64,000 bases of DNA from Leishmania mexicana MHOM/GT/2001/U1103. Its lineage: Eukaryota > Euglenozoa > Kinetoplastea > Trypanosomatida > Trypanosomatidae. Below, one piece after another: positions 42,178-52,892 of the stretch. The notes beneath the pieces are model-generated. The model had not been told where the DNA came from. It was given only the letters and a program-made list of their open reading frames with translations, and made no database searches. Each line of letters starts with the position of its first letter. Within the stretch, counting starts at the first letter, position 1. The DNA is taken from NCBI RefSeq assembly GCF_000234665.1, contig NC_018338.1, positions 1,218,084-1,282,083 of the forward strand. Direction: 5' to 3'. The translations under genes and the position numbers were made by a program.

Positions 42178-44229
42178 GGTAGGTCTTAGAAAGAAAAAAG
42201 CAAACAAGGAGGAAGAGACGGTGTATGGTATCAGCGCTGTTGTACTCATGTCAACCCGGCCTGCTCTTTGGATGGCGTTCGCGTGTGTGTGCCGTTGTGT
42301 AGGTGAGCGTAGCCGTGTTTCTCCTCCGGAGCACAAGAGAAGAAACACATAAAAAAGAGATAGAAAAGACTCACGCCTGGGCCTTTCACGGACGCAGAAG
42401 CGCTCGCTTCCACCATCGATGACCACACCGACCAGAGAGCAGTGCGACGATGACCGCTGGCTCAAAGTAGCGTTCTCGTCTACGAGCGGAAAGAGCCTCA
42501 GCAGACCGCTGATGAGCGGCCGCCTCTGAAAGAGATACCTCGGTGTGATTCTCATGCAACCGCCATGAGCCGCGAGGACAGCAAAAGAAGGAGAACAGTG
42601 AAAAGTGAGGAAGGGTTTCGTGAAAACCGGCAACGCGCGCATAAGGGAGTTTGTGGAACGTCCTGTGTTGAGCATAGGATATTCAACGCAGCTGCTTGTG
42701 TGATCTGAAAGCACAGAAGACCAGTCGTGGCATCGAGCGACGACACTTAAAGCGTTAAAAGACGTGTTTTTTTTTGGGTCATGAAGGGTGGTAGCCATGG
42801 GGTCTCTCGAGGGACGGTGGTTCTTGATGCTGAACGATTTGCCCTTGCAATGGATTCCAATCACACATGTCGAGATGAGCGGTCTTTTTTTTGTGGATGT
42901 TCTCATCTTTCTGTGAACCCTCACCACGTTGCAGTTCTGCGCATTCAGCGCCGTAAAAGGAGGACGAGAGCGCAAGACAAAAAAAGGAAGACAAGACAAG
43001 AGAAAGCATACAAGGGTGAGGCAATGCTGTGGGTGTGCTGGCAGAGGGTGAAAGAGGGTGAGAAAGGGTGAGACAAGAGCACGCAAAAAGAAGAAAAAAA
43101 GCACCCCATCGCGCACGCCAACATACACAAACAACGAACCGAAGACGAAGCGAAGAGGCAGCAAGTCCGTGCAGAACAAACAGAGAGAGGCAGAGAGACA
43201 CATGCACTCACCCACACCCACACTCACACACCCCTCCCCCAAAGAAAAACGAAAAAAAAAAAAACGCAGCTGGACACACGCACATACATAGATATTCACG
43301 TGCACAAGTGGGTACGCCTAAGACAAGCGTGACATACCGAGTGCAATAAAGCTGAAGTGAGGGTAGCACGAACAAGGAAAAAAAAAAGTGCTGAAAATCT
43401 GAAGAAAACATCCACTGTCATTTTTCTTCACTCTCAGTTCGGCGTACAGAAGGGGTAAAGGGGCACACGCACGCACAGAAAAGAAAAGACGACCGACACA
43501 CAAGCGAACGTGTGACCTAACGCAGCAAGCACGCGTGATGTGACTCCCTTCGATGAGGAAAGCGCCAGTGTAAGGTAAAACGAAGATACAAGTGCGTGAG
43601 CGACGCATGAAGGCAGGCGAGGAAATCACTGTCTCACCTGACCGACTTTAGTCTCCTCTCCTTCTGCCGCTGCGGGTTCTTTGTTTACTTCTGGAAGCGT
43701 TTGCTTCACTATACAACTCTGCACCCTACTCTAGAACGTTCGGTTAAGGTATCGCTCCGCTTTGGGAAGCCTCCCACGTGATGTCGAGCGTTGTGGCGTA
43801 CGTACCAGCGCGCGACTGTCCTTGTCCGCGTCACCATAGATTTCTTCGCTTCCCTTCTCAGAAGTGAGCAAACAAACACACACGCAGTGTGACGCATAAT
43901 TCCGACATTTAAATCTACATTTTTTTCCAGACGTTCCTTTCTTTTTCTTTGGCACCTGCGCGTGCGCAATCGTTCCGGACGGTGTGATAACAATGTTTTG
44001 ATGCGCAAGTCGTGTGCACAGTCTCGAAGAAGCTTTTTTTAAAAAGCGGTCGGGCCAGCACGTTACAAATTACTTGAACATGCCCTGCCCTCTCGATCCC
44101 ACTCCCCTCCAATAATCGCCGTTTCCCGTTCAGCGTGGTGTTTGAGCAGACACACATACATACACATGGCACACGGCACTGCACAAGCGTGAACGCATGA
44201 CGACACCGTGTCGGGCAACACCACCCTCC
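42178..44229. other. Intergenic: WD40 gene leader and 3' UTR of the CFAP410-like gene
   Basis: It contains homopolymer A runs, CA-rich stretches near 43180-43240 and a T7/A5 hairpin-like element at 44034-44047. The long open frame extending the WD40 gene to 43305 is simple-sequence DNA and is not accepted. Confidence 0.6.
42185..42205 (-). promoter_or_regulatory. Predicted trans-splice acceptor of the WD40 gene
   Basis: The minus strand reads GTTTGCTTTTTTCTTTCTAAG, a textbook polypyrimidine tract with AG at 42186-42185, leaving a 5' UTR of about seven bases before the ATG. Confidence 0.7.
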
Positions 44230-45141
44230 CTAATACCCGTTCAGGGAGTCGATAAAGCGGCGCACATCATCCAGCGCCTCAAGTGAGAGCTCCGAGCATA
44301 GTACTTTGACAGCTTGCACCACGCCTTCCTCGGAAGGCCCGGACGGGTAAGATGAGACGGACTGATAGTCGTTGACGGCCTGAGCACGCACGGTGGGGTT
44401 GGAGCGAGCGGGAGGAGGCCCAGCACCGCGGTGCGGATCCTGATATATTGGCGCAGACGGGGCCTTGTGAAGGTTTGGATTGCCGCTGGCCCCCGAGCCA
44501 CCACGGCCGTTGTACACATTACCGCCGCAGACGCCAGTGGCACTGTTAGTGGCCTTTCTAGGGTGCACGTTGTGACGACCTGCCTCGGACCCGGTGGCAC
44601 CGCTGTGGCTGACTTGCGTGCTGCTCGTCCGCGCCTGTGCTTCGCGCTCCTGAATCGTTGGTGGTGTGATGCCCTCCAGCGGCCGTGCGTACTTTGACGG
44701 CGGAGGAGCAAAACTCAGCAGCTGCGGAAACACTGCAAGGGCATTGTCACGCTCCTCGTCGGTGATGTCGCGTTCATCGAGGCGCTCGAGCGATGGAATG
44801 GCGGCGACAACGAAGCGTCGGTAGTTGGGGTCACGGGTGATGGGATTGTCGGCCAAATTGAGAACCTCTAAGCAGGGCAGGCGAGAGAGATGCAGCACTT
44901 GGTTGATGTCGCGGATTTGGTTCCTGCGGAGGTGAACCTCCGCCAGTCGGCGGCAATTCGACAAGGCACCGAGCTCTGAAATATCGTTTAGCGACAAGGA
45001 CAGCACCTCCAACGCAACGGCCTGCCGCAGCACGCCGATATCTTGGATCTGCGACGCGCATACATTGAGCTTCTGGACTCGGCGAATATCGTCCGTCTTG
45101 GACCTCTGCAGCACCAAGTTTAGCGTGAGAACCCCCGCCAT
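44230..45141 (-). CDS. CFAP410: Leucine-rich-repeat protein, CFAP410/C21orf2-like, 303 aa
   Basis: The N-terminal 1-150 carries SDS22-type leucine-rich repeats: [78 protein letters not shown]. These are capped by [20 protein letters not shown], as in CFAP410 and related ciliary LRR proteins. Residues 150-265 are low complexity (Ser, Gly, Pro). The last ~35 residues ([20 protein letters not shown] followed by [14 protein letters not shown]) form a predicted helical bundle, matching the small oligomerising C-terminal domain of CFAP410. CFAP410 works at the basal body/cilium base with NEK1-type kinases in animals. A basal-body role is expected here from family knowledge. Starts at [10 protein letters not shown]. 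Confidence 0.85.
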   Translation of the reverse strand: MAGVLTLNLVLQRSKTDDIRRVQKLNVCASQIQDIGVLRQAVALEVLSLSLNDISELGALSNCRRLAEVHLRRNQIRDINQVLHLSRLPCLEVLNLADNPITRDPNYRRFVVAAIPSLERLDERDITDEERDNALAVFPQLLSFAPPPSKYARPLEGITPPTIQEREAQARTSSTQVSHSGATGSEAGRHNVHPRKATNSATGVCGGNVYNGRGGSGASGNPNLHKAPSAPIYQDPHRGAGPPPARSNPTVRAQAVNDYQSVSSYPSGPSEEGVVQAVKVLCSELSLEALDDVRRFIDSLNGY

Positions 45142-46294
45142 GATGCGCGCTTCCCTCCCGGACGCTTCGCGGTGTGACACAAACCAAAGACAGACACAAA
45201 AACAGCGATCAACACAAGCACGAGTAGCGGGCGGGGCAAACAAAAGGCCAGAAAAGTACAGGAGAGACAACACAGACAGAGAAAGAGGAGGGAGGAGTGC
45301 GAAGACAGCGTTTGCGCGGCTGTGTCTGTCTTTCGGTGTATGTGCGTGTGTGTAATGGGGGTGAAGGAGGAGTTGGAAGGGTGTTTACACGATCCACGAT
45401 TGTTGGTTGCTTCGAATTAATTCGATTTTCTTCTCGTTTTTTTTTTGGCAGAGTAGGAGGAGAGCAGGGGGGCAGGGGAAGGTGCAGAGAGTATGCGAGA
45501 TTGGCCATGTGTGCAGGTGGGTGGGTGGGGTGTTCACGTGAGAGAGGCAATGGTGAAACGAAGCGGGTGGATATGCCCTCGGAAATGCGGGGAAGCATGT
45601 TTGGGGGAAACAGCAGGCGGGACTAAGGCCGACCAGCACAACGTCCTTTCACTTGTTGTGTTTCAGTAAAGAAGAGCACATCGTGCTCCTCCTCCTCTGG
45701 CGTTTAACGTGATGGGATTCACTCCAGCATCAGCGAACACGGCCGGTTCAGTGACGGCGCTTGCGCCGTTATCTCTGAAGCAGAGCCGCTAGGCGGCGCA
45801 AGTGGCGCGAAAGCGAGGCAACAGTCGGAGAAAAAACCCCAGCAAATCGCTTCGCCAATCCGCAACGTACCTTCATGTGCCAACGACTCTAAAGATTCGC
45901 GTTCGAATCGGTGGAGCTTCCGATAGGGTGATAGGATAGCCAAACAAGCCAAAACACAAGGAGCTTGGTCCTACAGAGGCACACAGCACCGAGCAACACA
46001 ATGCCCGCTGCCTCTTTTCTCGGCGGGGCCTAGAGTCAGAGCAGGCAAATACGCCCCAGCACACGCACATACATGCCGAGTCTCTCCAAGGAAGGAGAAA
46101 GGTAATCAGCTTCATCAGGCAAGAGAGCAAAAGGCAGTTTCCTCCGCCTGTGGCACAGAGGTGTGCGTTGCGTTGCAAGTGCCATACACGGCACACGCAC
46201 AGATCACATGACAAAACACGGAAGCGCCAACGGAAGCTCTTTGCCAAAGGCGAGAAACGTACTCACACACGCCCCACGTAATCCACACACGGTG
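45142..46294. other. Intergenic between CFAP410-like and TRAPPC5 genes
   Basis: GT-rich leader next to the CFAP410-like gene, G-rich stretches near 45460-45540, and a structured stretch at 45750-45800 with small perfect stems (ACGGCGC/GCGCCGT around TT at 45754-45769). No gene is supported. Confidence 0.55.
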
Positions 46295-46924
46295 TCAGGT
46301 TCGCATCTTCCGTTCCCGATCCCAGACGTGCTTCGCAAAAGCAATCACGAACAGCGACTGGTGAGGCTTCCCGGGCTCCGGCTGGTGATACGTCTGCACC
46401 TCCGCCTCAAAGCCCATTGACTGCAGTGCGCCTTGAATAATGCCGCCCATGAAGCCGGCGTAGTTCACGTTCCACCGGCCTTCGCTGTCCACGTAGTCGG
46501 GGGATGGGTGGACGTAGCGGAGGACGATTGGGTCGCTGTCAAAGAGGAAGAAGCGATCGGAGTTGCTCTCACGCTGGATTTCGCTGGCGGGACGGCCAAA
46601 CCAGCGTGCCCACAGCTTCTCCTGTAGCAACTTCAAGACCGCGTCAATTGTTAGCGGGCGGCGCTGCAGGTCGACGGGGTCGCGGACAGAGGAAAGCATG
46701 ATAAGACGGGTCCCAACATGCGCGCCAAGAGAGGTCAAGCGGGCCTCCACCTCCTCGACGTTCTTCACCTTTGTCGGGAACGTGTAGGCGCGTACACACA
46801 GCTCCGAAAACAAAAAGCTAAACGCCGACAACGCAACCTGGGTGTGCTCGCTGGAAGAGAGTTCTGCCGCGGCACCGCTCTTGTCGCTCACCACCTTGCC
46901 TGTGGCGACAGTTCGCTGGCGCAT
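46295..46924 (-). CDS. TRAPPC5: TRAPP complex subunit Trs31/TRAPPC5, 209 aa
   Basis: A core subunit of the TRAPP tether and Rab-GEF complex acting in ER-Golgi traffic. After a ~28-residue non-conserved N-terminus the sequence follows the Bet3-superfamily TRAPPC5 pattern: LSAFSFLFSELCVRAY at 33, VEEVEARLTSLGAHVGTRLIML at about 55, then LKLLQEKLWARWFGRPASEIQRES, FFLFDSDPIVLRYV, and NYAGFMGGIIQGALQSMGFEAEV, where TRAPPC5 has its conserved AGIVEGVL-type helix. The length fits the family (about 190-210). No cysteine lies at the Bet3 palmitoylation position. The protein starts at the first ATG. Confidence 0.9.
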   Translation of the reverse strand: MRQRTVATGKVVSDKSGAAAELSSSEHTQVALSAFSFLFSELCVRAYTFPTKVKNVEEVEARLTSLGAHVGTRLIMLSSVRDPVDLQRRPLTIDAVLKLLQEKLWARWFGRPASEIQRESNSDRFFLFDSDPIVLRYVHPSPDYVDSEGRWNVNYAGFMGGIIQGALQSMGFEAEVQTYHQPEPGKPHQSLFVIAFAKHVWDRERKMRT

Positions 46925-49132
46925 TTTTCTCGCTCGCCAACGGTCGTGTGAAAATCTGTATAGATGTGGCTTGATTCAAGTTCAAAATCACGAGCACTCC
47001 TCGGTGTGGAAGACAGGCAGTGGATCCTGCTCTGGCCTCTCGAAGCGCGGTTGTCCTCCAGGCTGCGCTGATGGAGCGGGCGTGGGGGGGGGGGGGGGGC
47101 ACTGGAGCGATGGGGAAGAGGCATAGCAGGTGCAGATAAAGAGAGAGCGAAGAAGCACGAGAAGTGGACTAGCGCAGAAGTGCGGTTTCGTACTGTATAG
47201 CTCACTAGCAATGTGCTGCTGTTTTGTTTTTTCTCTCGCTCGTGCTTCTCTGGTGCTGCACATGCACGCGTGCGAGTGCGAGATGACGAAGAAGCGCCAA
47301 AATGCAGATGCCGCGATATAGATATATAATTTTTTTTTTCGGCGTTGTGGTTGTGGCTATTTCTCATGGCCCCAAGCTCGCACGCTGCACATGCCTAATC
47401 ATCAAGAAACAAACAACGCAGGGAGGCAGCAGCGCGTTTTTTGTTTGTTTTCGATTCGGAAGACAATGTAAAAAAGAAAAGAGGGGCAAATGAGAAGATG
47501 TTGAGCGAAGCGAACCCGAGAGGACACCGACAACACCAAAGGGGGGTACGTGGGTGCGGGGAGAACAATAATAATAATAAATAGTAATGCGGCACAGGAA
47601 ATAATACAGAAAAATCCGACGTCATGAAACCGCACCAACACACAACGCCGTTTTTTTTGTTCGTGGCACTCATGCTGCCATGAGGAGCGTGTACTTGTGT
47701 TCCGTAAGTAGATGTTTCGGAGAGAGAATGGGCATACCTCTGGCTTCCATGCTGCCTCTCTATTCCTATTTATCGTACCTTCACACAGTTGTCCCCGTCC
47801 GCAAACTATAAGCAGGCATCCAGAAACGTCTTTGCGGGCGCGAAAAACGCATCCCGAAGCACCTTCGCGGATGGAAGCGGAGTAAGGAATCTTACAGCAG
47901 GAAACAATGTCTTCAGTGTCTTCACCAATCATACTGGTGAGTGACAGATAGACGTACGATGAATGGGTCCGCAACTGTAGAGACGACTTCACCTCGTGCT
48001 TGTTTGTTTTTTGGGGGAAGGGGGGCTTCCGATTCCTGGCTACCGTGTGCCCAACGCATCCACCGTCCTCTCTCCCTCTTTCCTTTTCTCCATACCCTGG
48101 ACAAGACACACAGGCGTTTAGATATGTAGCCAAAAGAGGTGCTGCAGCATGAAAGAGGCGCAGCCCACAGAAGTTGGGGGAGGGGGGACACAAACAGACC
48201 CCGAGGCGTGAGACGGAGGAAGTGGTGATAAGTGTGGCGCGGGTGACGCACGTTGCAGGCCTCCAAAAAAGAAAACAAACACACGAGGCCCATCTGCTAG
48301 AAGCAGCCGCTGGGTGAAAAGAGCGCGCGCGCACGCACGCACACGCGCACACACGAAGAAACAAAAAAAAGAGGGTACACGCGTGGGCTAAAGAAATAGA
48401 AAACACTCGCGTATGCATACATCGACATATGATGAACCAGAGGGGGAGGGAGAGGGCAAGGGAGAGCCGACCAAAGAAAAGAAAGCGACAAGGCAGAGAT
48501 AGAAAAGGAGCGAAGGCCAAGACACCTCCGATACGGCTGCGCTCCCACACACACACACACAGAAAATAGGAACAGAGAAGAGCAGCGCAAAATAGACATA
48601 AAAAAAAGATGCAGAAAGTAGAAGAGGTAGAAATAACGAGAGGGAAGGGGGGAAGAGGGGGCCTCTCAGAACGAAACGGCGTCGATGACACATCTCGCAC
48701 ACATGTACGCCTTGGAAAAAAAAAAACAAAGAAAAAAGCAAGGAGCCTTCACTTGTACGTGAAGAGCGGAGGGAGGCGGGCGAGGTCTCGTCTCTCTTAT
48801 TTCTCGTTTCTTTTTTTCTGTCCTTTTTTTTGTAGCAGCGGCCTGCTTTCACAATGAAACGTCAGCAGCGGGGGAGATGGAAAGAAAGTAGGGAAGCACT
48901 GAAAGAGAAGAAGCAGACGTCAGTCGATAGAAGGGCACACGAAGAGACGAATGATAACACTGCACACGAAGGGATGTGAAGGGAGCTTTTTTTTCGTTCT
49001 GAGCACACGACTGGCGAGGGATTCGATTTTGTGTGAGGGTGTCTGTCCGTAAGCACCGCTGAGCATGGTATGCGCTCTCTCTCTTCCTCCAAAAAAAAGC
49101 CTTCTCCTTTCGCCACAGCTTCCTTCTGCGTG

Positions 49133-49318
49133 CTACAGCGCCGTCGCTACACGCGTGAAAGGTGCATTTGCCTTGGCCTCCACCCTTCCCATGATAGCTT
49201 TGCGGGCTAATGGGTCGTCCTCCGTCGAGTAGAGTAGTAAGCTACTCTTCCTGTCAAACATCAGCATATCATCACCATCGTCAAGCACCGGAAAAGTGCG
49301 AAATATTGAGCGAGACAT
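49133..49318 (-). CDS. Candidate small protein, 61 aa
   Basis: An ATG-initiated frame translating to a balanced sequence (start MSRSIFRTFPVLDDGDDMLM, later KAIMGRVEAKANAPF, end VATAL) that contrasts with the repetitive surroundings. On the minus strand a strong pyrimidine tract (GCTTTCTCTTTCTCTTGG) ends in AAG with AG at 49390-49389, about 70 bases before the ATG. This is the geometry expected of a real trypanosomatid gene. I recognise no family and see no signal peptide or membrane segment. It could also be the conserved end of a decayed gene. Confidence 0.4.
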   Translation of the reverse strand: MSRSIFRTFPVLDDGDDMLMFDRKSSLLLYSTEDDPLARKAIMGRVEAKANAPFTRVATAL

Positions 49319-49388
49319 CAAGACACACACACATACACACACATCCGGTACAGAGCATAGCATAGAGAGCCCTCGTGGAGGTTTGTCG

Positions 49389-49412
49389 CTTCCCAAGAGA
49401 AAGAGAAAGCAG
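49389..49412 (-). promoter_or_regulatory. Possible splice acceptor of the 61-aa ORF
   Basis: A pyrimidine-rich tract on the minus strand ending at AG (49390-49389). It lies about 70 bases upstream of the candidate ATG, in the middle of a 6-kb gap where no acceptor for an annotated gene is needed. Confidence 0.4.
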
Positions 49413-50073
49413 CGCACCAAAAAAAAAGAGAGAGATGCTGACGAGTTGCGGCTTAGCTACACAGGAAAAAGACGAAGAGGCCACAACAGAAGACTAGCGC
49501 GCACACAGACATAGATGACCCACCAAGGTCGGAGATGCTAAGGCGAGTGAAGAGGGAGAGAGACGAAAGGAAACGGAGTCACAGCAGAGACACCTCAGAA
49601 TAATCACAGAAAAAAAAGTAGGCGGCCCCCGTTATGCTCTTCTTTCTTGTCGCGTTTCTTTTTCGGTGTCCATGTTATTCTGCCGGAACAGCTACTCCTA
49701 CAAGCCTGTCGCACAGTGTTCTGTTTTCTAAGCCGTCGCTTGCCTTCCAGTTGGCACCCGCCCTTTCCCACTTTCTCGCCATCTCTCGTTACACCTCTGA
49801 GCCCGTTCGTTGGGTCAGCGGGTGCCTGTGTCATCGCCACAGATTGAAACGCCAAGGGAATAATCAAGAGTACTGCACACTAAAAACAAAAGAAGAGAAA
49901 CAAGACACGCCGGACACACTCACAGAACGCTAGAGAAGAAAGGACTGAAAAGTATATGAGCGTCGCGAAGATCGGCCAGTCTGATGGTGAGACACTTTTG
50001 CATATTTTGTGGAACGCGTAAATATGCGGCTCATGCCAGGCCGCGAGAGAGATTTGCGTACGCACCGGCTTTC

Positions 50074-50217
50074 TTATTGCCCCCACCTCTCATGGCCGCT
50101 GATTACGCGGTCCTTTGCTTTTTGTCTGATGGTTAGCCCTCGCTGTCCCTCCTCGATCACGTGGGTCTCTTGAATCAGGAACCGAGCATCGGCGTTGACG
50201 ACATCCCATCGACGCAT
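50074..50217 (-). CDS. Candidate mini-ORF, 47 aa
   Basis: The ORF begins MRRWDVVNADARFLIQETHV and ends SGHERWGQ. It is hydrophilic and not repetitive, and roughly 60 percent of third positions are G or C. A pyrimidine tract (TCTCTTCTCTGTTTCTTG) followed by TTTTTGAG puts an AG one to five bases before the ATG. No family is recognised. Its shortness makes chance occurrence quite possible. Confidence 0.28.
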   Translation of the reverse strand: MRRWDVVNADARFLIQETHVIEEGQRGLTIRQKAKDRVISGHERWGQ

Positions 50218-51136
50218 ACTCTCAAAAACACAAGAAACAGAGAAGAGACCGCGAAAAACACGGGCGTGTGTCAAAGTACAAAACCCGCAGGGAAGTCCGT
50301 CACTACCGCCAGACCGAGCGAAAGCGAGATAGCAGTGGCACCGACATACCAGTAGTACACCGCGACCCTATTCCCTCATAGTCAACAAAGAGACAGACAA
50401 AGGCAAGGACAATCACCAAATAAGGAGGAGGTGGTGACAGCACCGCACGAGCACAATGACACACACACACGTGCACACGAAACGTGGGAGTTATCCTTTA
50501 TGAGCGCTGTACTCTCAGAACGGCATGAGCGGTGGTCACAATTTTTTGTATCTTCGGGAGAGGGGGGAGCATGCGCGCACAGGTAGGAAAAGAGAAGGGT
50601 CTGATTAGCTTGTGGCCACCGCACTTACGTCCCTCCTCCTGCTTAGAGGAAAATCACAGTCAACGCGAGGACGAAAGTAAGGTCACTTGATCAGCACAGG
50701 AGAAACGAAAAAGAGAGAATCAATCACACTTGCAAGACGCACACGAACACACTCTGGAACAACAATAATAAAAAATATATATAAACCAATAAGAAAATAA
50801 AAAGTAAAGGGCCCTGTTCGTGTGCGAGAGTATTCTGGTCAGGTTTTTTTTGTTTTGTTATCGCTGTTGTTTCCGAGTACAATAGACGACGTGGCGCTGC
50901 TGCCTATCCCCCCACACTATTCCGTGTTTAAGGAAGTCCGTGAGCCTGGTGCGTGGGAGTGAATACTGTTTGTTTTCTACTGGCTAGCTCTTGCCTTTTT
51001 CCTTCTCCCTCTTCTTCTGTTTTTTTTTGTTCGCTGCTGCTATTCTGTTTCTTCGGGCTTCCATTTTACATGATACCGTGTAAGCGCCATAGGAACGCAT
51101 GAAACAAAAAAAACAAGCAACGAAGAAAGACAACTA

Positions 51137-51138
51137 NN
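51137..51138. other. Two unresolved bases (NN)
   Basis: The only ambiguous bases in the window. They mark an uncertain assembly position inside the longest gene-free interval, in poly-A/G-rich sequence. Confidence 0.95.
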
Positions 51139-51856
51139 AGAAACGAGGGGGGAGGGGGTGCATGCGACTCCCCCACCACCACCCCCTCTCTCACTTGCCC
51201 GCTAACTCAAGCACACGCCACCACTGTACACCACGACAGGCGCACAAACACTAATACACACTCCACTCGACAAGAATTGGTCCAACACGCACCCCTCGAG
51301 CAGGGCCACATTTGCGCCCGTCATGCTCACATATTGAGAAGTCGCCGGGTCTGGGAGAGGAAGAGCGACAGTTGCCACAAGCGTGGCCACACACTCTTTC
51401 GTGTATTCTCTCCCTTGCAGTATGGCAGTGCAAGACTGTTGTCTTCACCGCGGTGAGTTCGCTCATTTCCGAGTTGCACATGTGTGCAGCGGCTTGTCCA
51501 TGAGTGCCTACCCAGCTGCGAGCTTGATGCATTCCTTTCGCAGCTAAGTCGCTAAGCCTCACTCCTCTTTTTATTGCTTGTGAATCACAACGGAGGGCAC
51601 GCATACTACCCATCACCGGCACGCACGCGCAGTCAACAAAACAGGAGAAACGCACCACCGTCGTCAGACATCTTCCACGATAATTTTCACACAGGCCGAG
51701 CCCTTCACAATCCCGGGACTTGCCTCCCCTCACAATGAAAAAGAGAAAGATCATACAGTCTTTGTCCCACTTGGCACGGCCCTCGGCGCCTTTGCCCTCC
51801 CCTTCACTCTCCCATTTGGTCTTACTTTTCTCCGTGACTCATCCCCCTGCAGCACA

Positions 51857-52455
51857 CACACACACAGACATAGGCCTCCAACGACAAGGGAGCGCCTCAA
51901 TGCGTGTGGCATCTCAGGGTCCAGTGGACCCTGCACTCTGTGTGTGGGGCAGCCAAGCAGCCCACTCCCCGCCCTATCCCTGTGCCAAAATGCCGAACCA
52001 CCTCTGGTGGTGACAGGGTCAAGCACCTACGGCCTAGGGGAGGTCAGAGCGGTGTGTCGCTGCTGACGTCGACTCTCAGGCCCTGGATGGCGTTTGCGTT
52101 GCACCCTCCTGCAGCAGTGGATACATCTGTGCCATCCATGTGGTGGACAGCGTATCAGCGTGGCAGGAGCGTATCCCATCCCCGACCCTCACACCGCCTG
52201 CTGGTGTGTGGCGCCGGCGCGTCACCCCGAGGGGGAGGAGATGCACCAGCTGGCGACCGGCATGAGGGGTGCTGCTGCGAAGCCATCTGGGAAGGGTCGG
52301 GTGGGTGGGCACTGTTTTGGGCAGAGGCCGCGCCTAGGTGGCTGTGTCGGTGCATTGCTGTGAGGCATGTCTGGCGCTGCCTCGCACGATGAGGTGAGGC
52401 CTGAGTCAGGGTCGTGGGGCAGAATGGAGCTGGACTCCTGTTGTGTGGCAAAGGG
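51857..52455 (+). mobile_element. SIDER2-like retroposon, copy 2 (inverted relative to copies 1 and 3)
   Basis: About 600 bases that are the reverse complement of 57767-58365; positions pair as p and 110222 minus p. In every stretch I compared, including the outer 45 bases that copy 1 lacks, the two match exactly. The hairpin CAGGGTCCAGTGGACCCTG is at 51915-51933. It lies about 440 bases 3' of the carrier gene, in antisense orientation to transcription relative to the other copies. Open frames inside it are not genes. Confidence 0.82.
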
Positions 52456-52892
52456 CGGACTCGTTGAAAAGAGAAGAGCGTTTTCTTCTTTTTTTTGCGG
52501 CCTTGCGCGCGCCTCTCTCTCTAGTCTCCCCCAGTCCTCTCCTTTTTTTTTCGGACGACCACGTCGTGCCCACGAATGCGTCGCTCTTCTCCATTTGTGG
52601 GAGTCTCCTGCTCGTGTAAGAGCGCCACATGACGGAACGTCGTACGTTTCGGCGACGTGTGCCGCCCCCACCAACGACGACACGCCTTGGCGGGTTGGAA
52701 GGGAAGCTGAGGCTTTCCCTCGCGGCGCACATCGCGCACTAGCGCGCCTCGCCTTCTCGTCGTGAGTCGCTTTTTTTTCACGTGTCCAACTCAACCGCTC
52801 TTTTCTCCTTGGTCCTGTTGCGTAGCTTCACTTCTTCCTCCGCGCAGTCCTGAACCGCCGTTTACGGGACATGCCGGCGGTGTGACATTAGA

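Larger units (their letters stand above)
46925..52892. other. Unusually long interval (6 kb) with no confirmed gene
   Basis: This would be the leader of TRAPPC5 and the 3' UTR of the carrier gene, but it is about twice the length of other gaps. It contains a G16 run (47084-47099), AT-rich sequence (47560-47600, 50760-50805), two unresolved bases (51137-51138) and a SIDER2 copy (51857-52455). Between simple-sequence blocks lie short balanced ORFs on the minus strand (47402-47932 upstream part, 49133-49318, 50074-50217, 51251-51613). The two best are listed separately. Confidence 0.6.

Noticed and set aside
42178..43305. N-terminal extension of the WD40 gene by 376 codons
   Set aside because: Simple-sequence translation, and a strong splice acceptor lies directly before the internal ATG at 42177.
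45895..45912. tRNA-like GTTCGAATC motif
   Set aside because: The flanking bases do not give a 5-bp T-stem, a cloverleaf anticodon stem or a matching acceptor stem; not a tRNA gene.
47402..48700. 432-codon open frame on the minus strand upstream of TRAPPC5
   Set aside because: Mostly Phe/Leu/Ser/Cys runs from pyrimidine-rich leader sequence. Only a short middle part (from an ATG at 47932) looks balanced, and it ends in T-rich noise.
51251..51613. 120-codon minus-strand ORF in the 6-kb gap
   Set aside because: Balanced composition, but no splice acceptor between a pyrimidine tract and the ATG, and no family features; kept only as part of the gap finding.
51904..52392. 162-codon open frame repeated exactly at 57830-58318
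   Set aside because: It lies within the SIDER2-like repeat; the same sequence is open in several frames on both strands and has no protein features.
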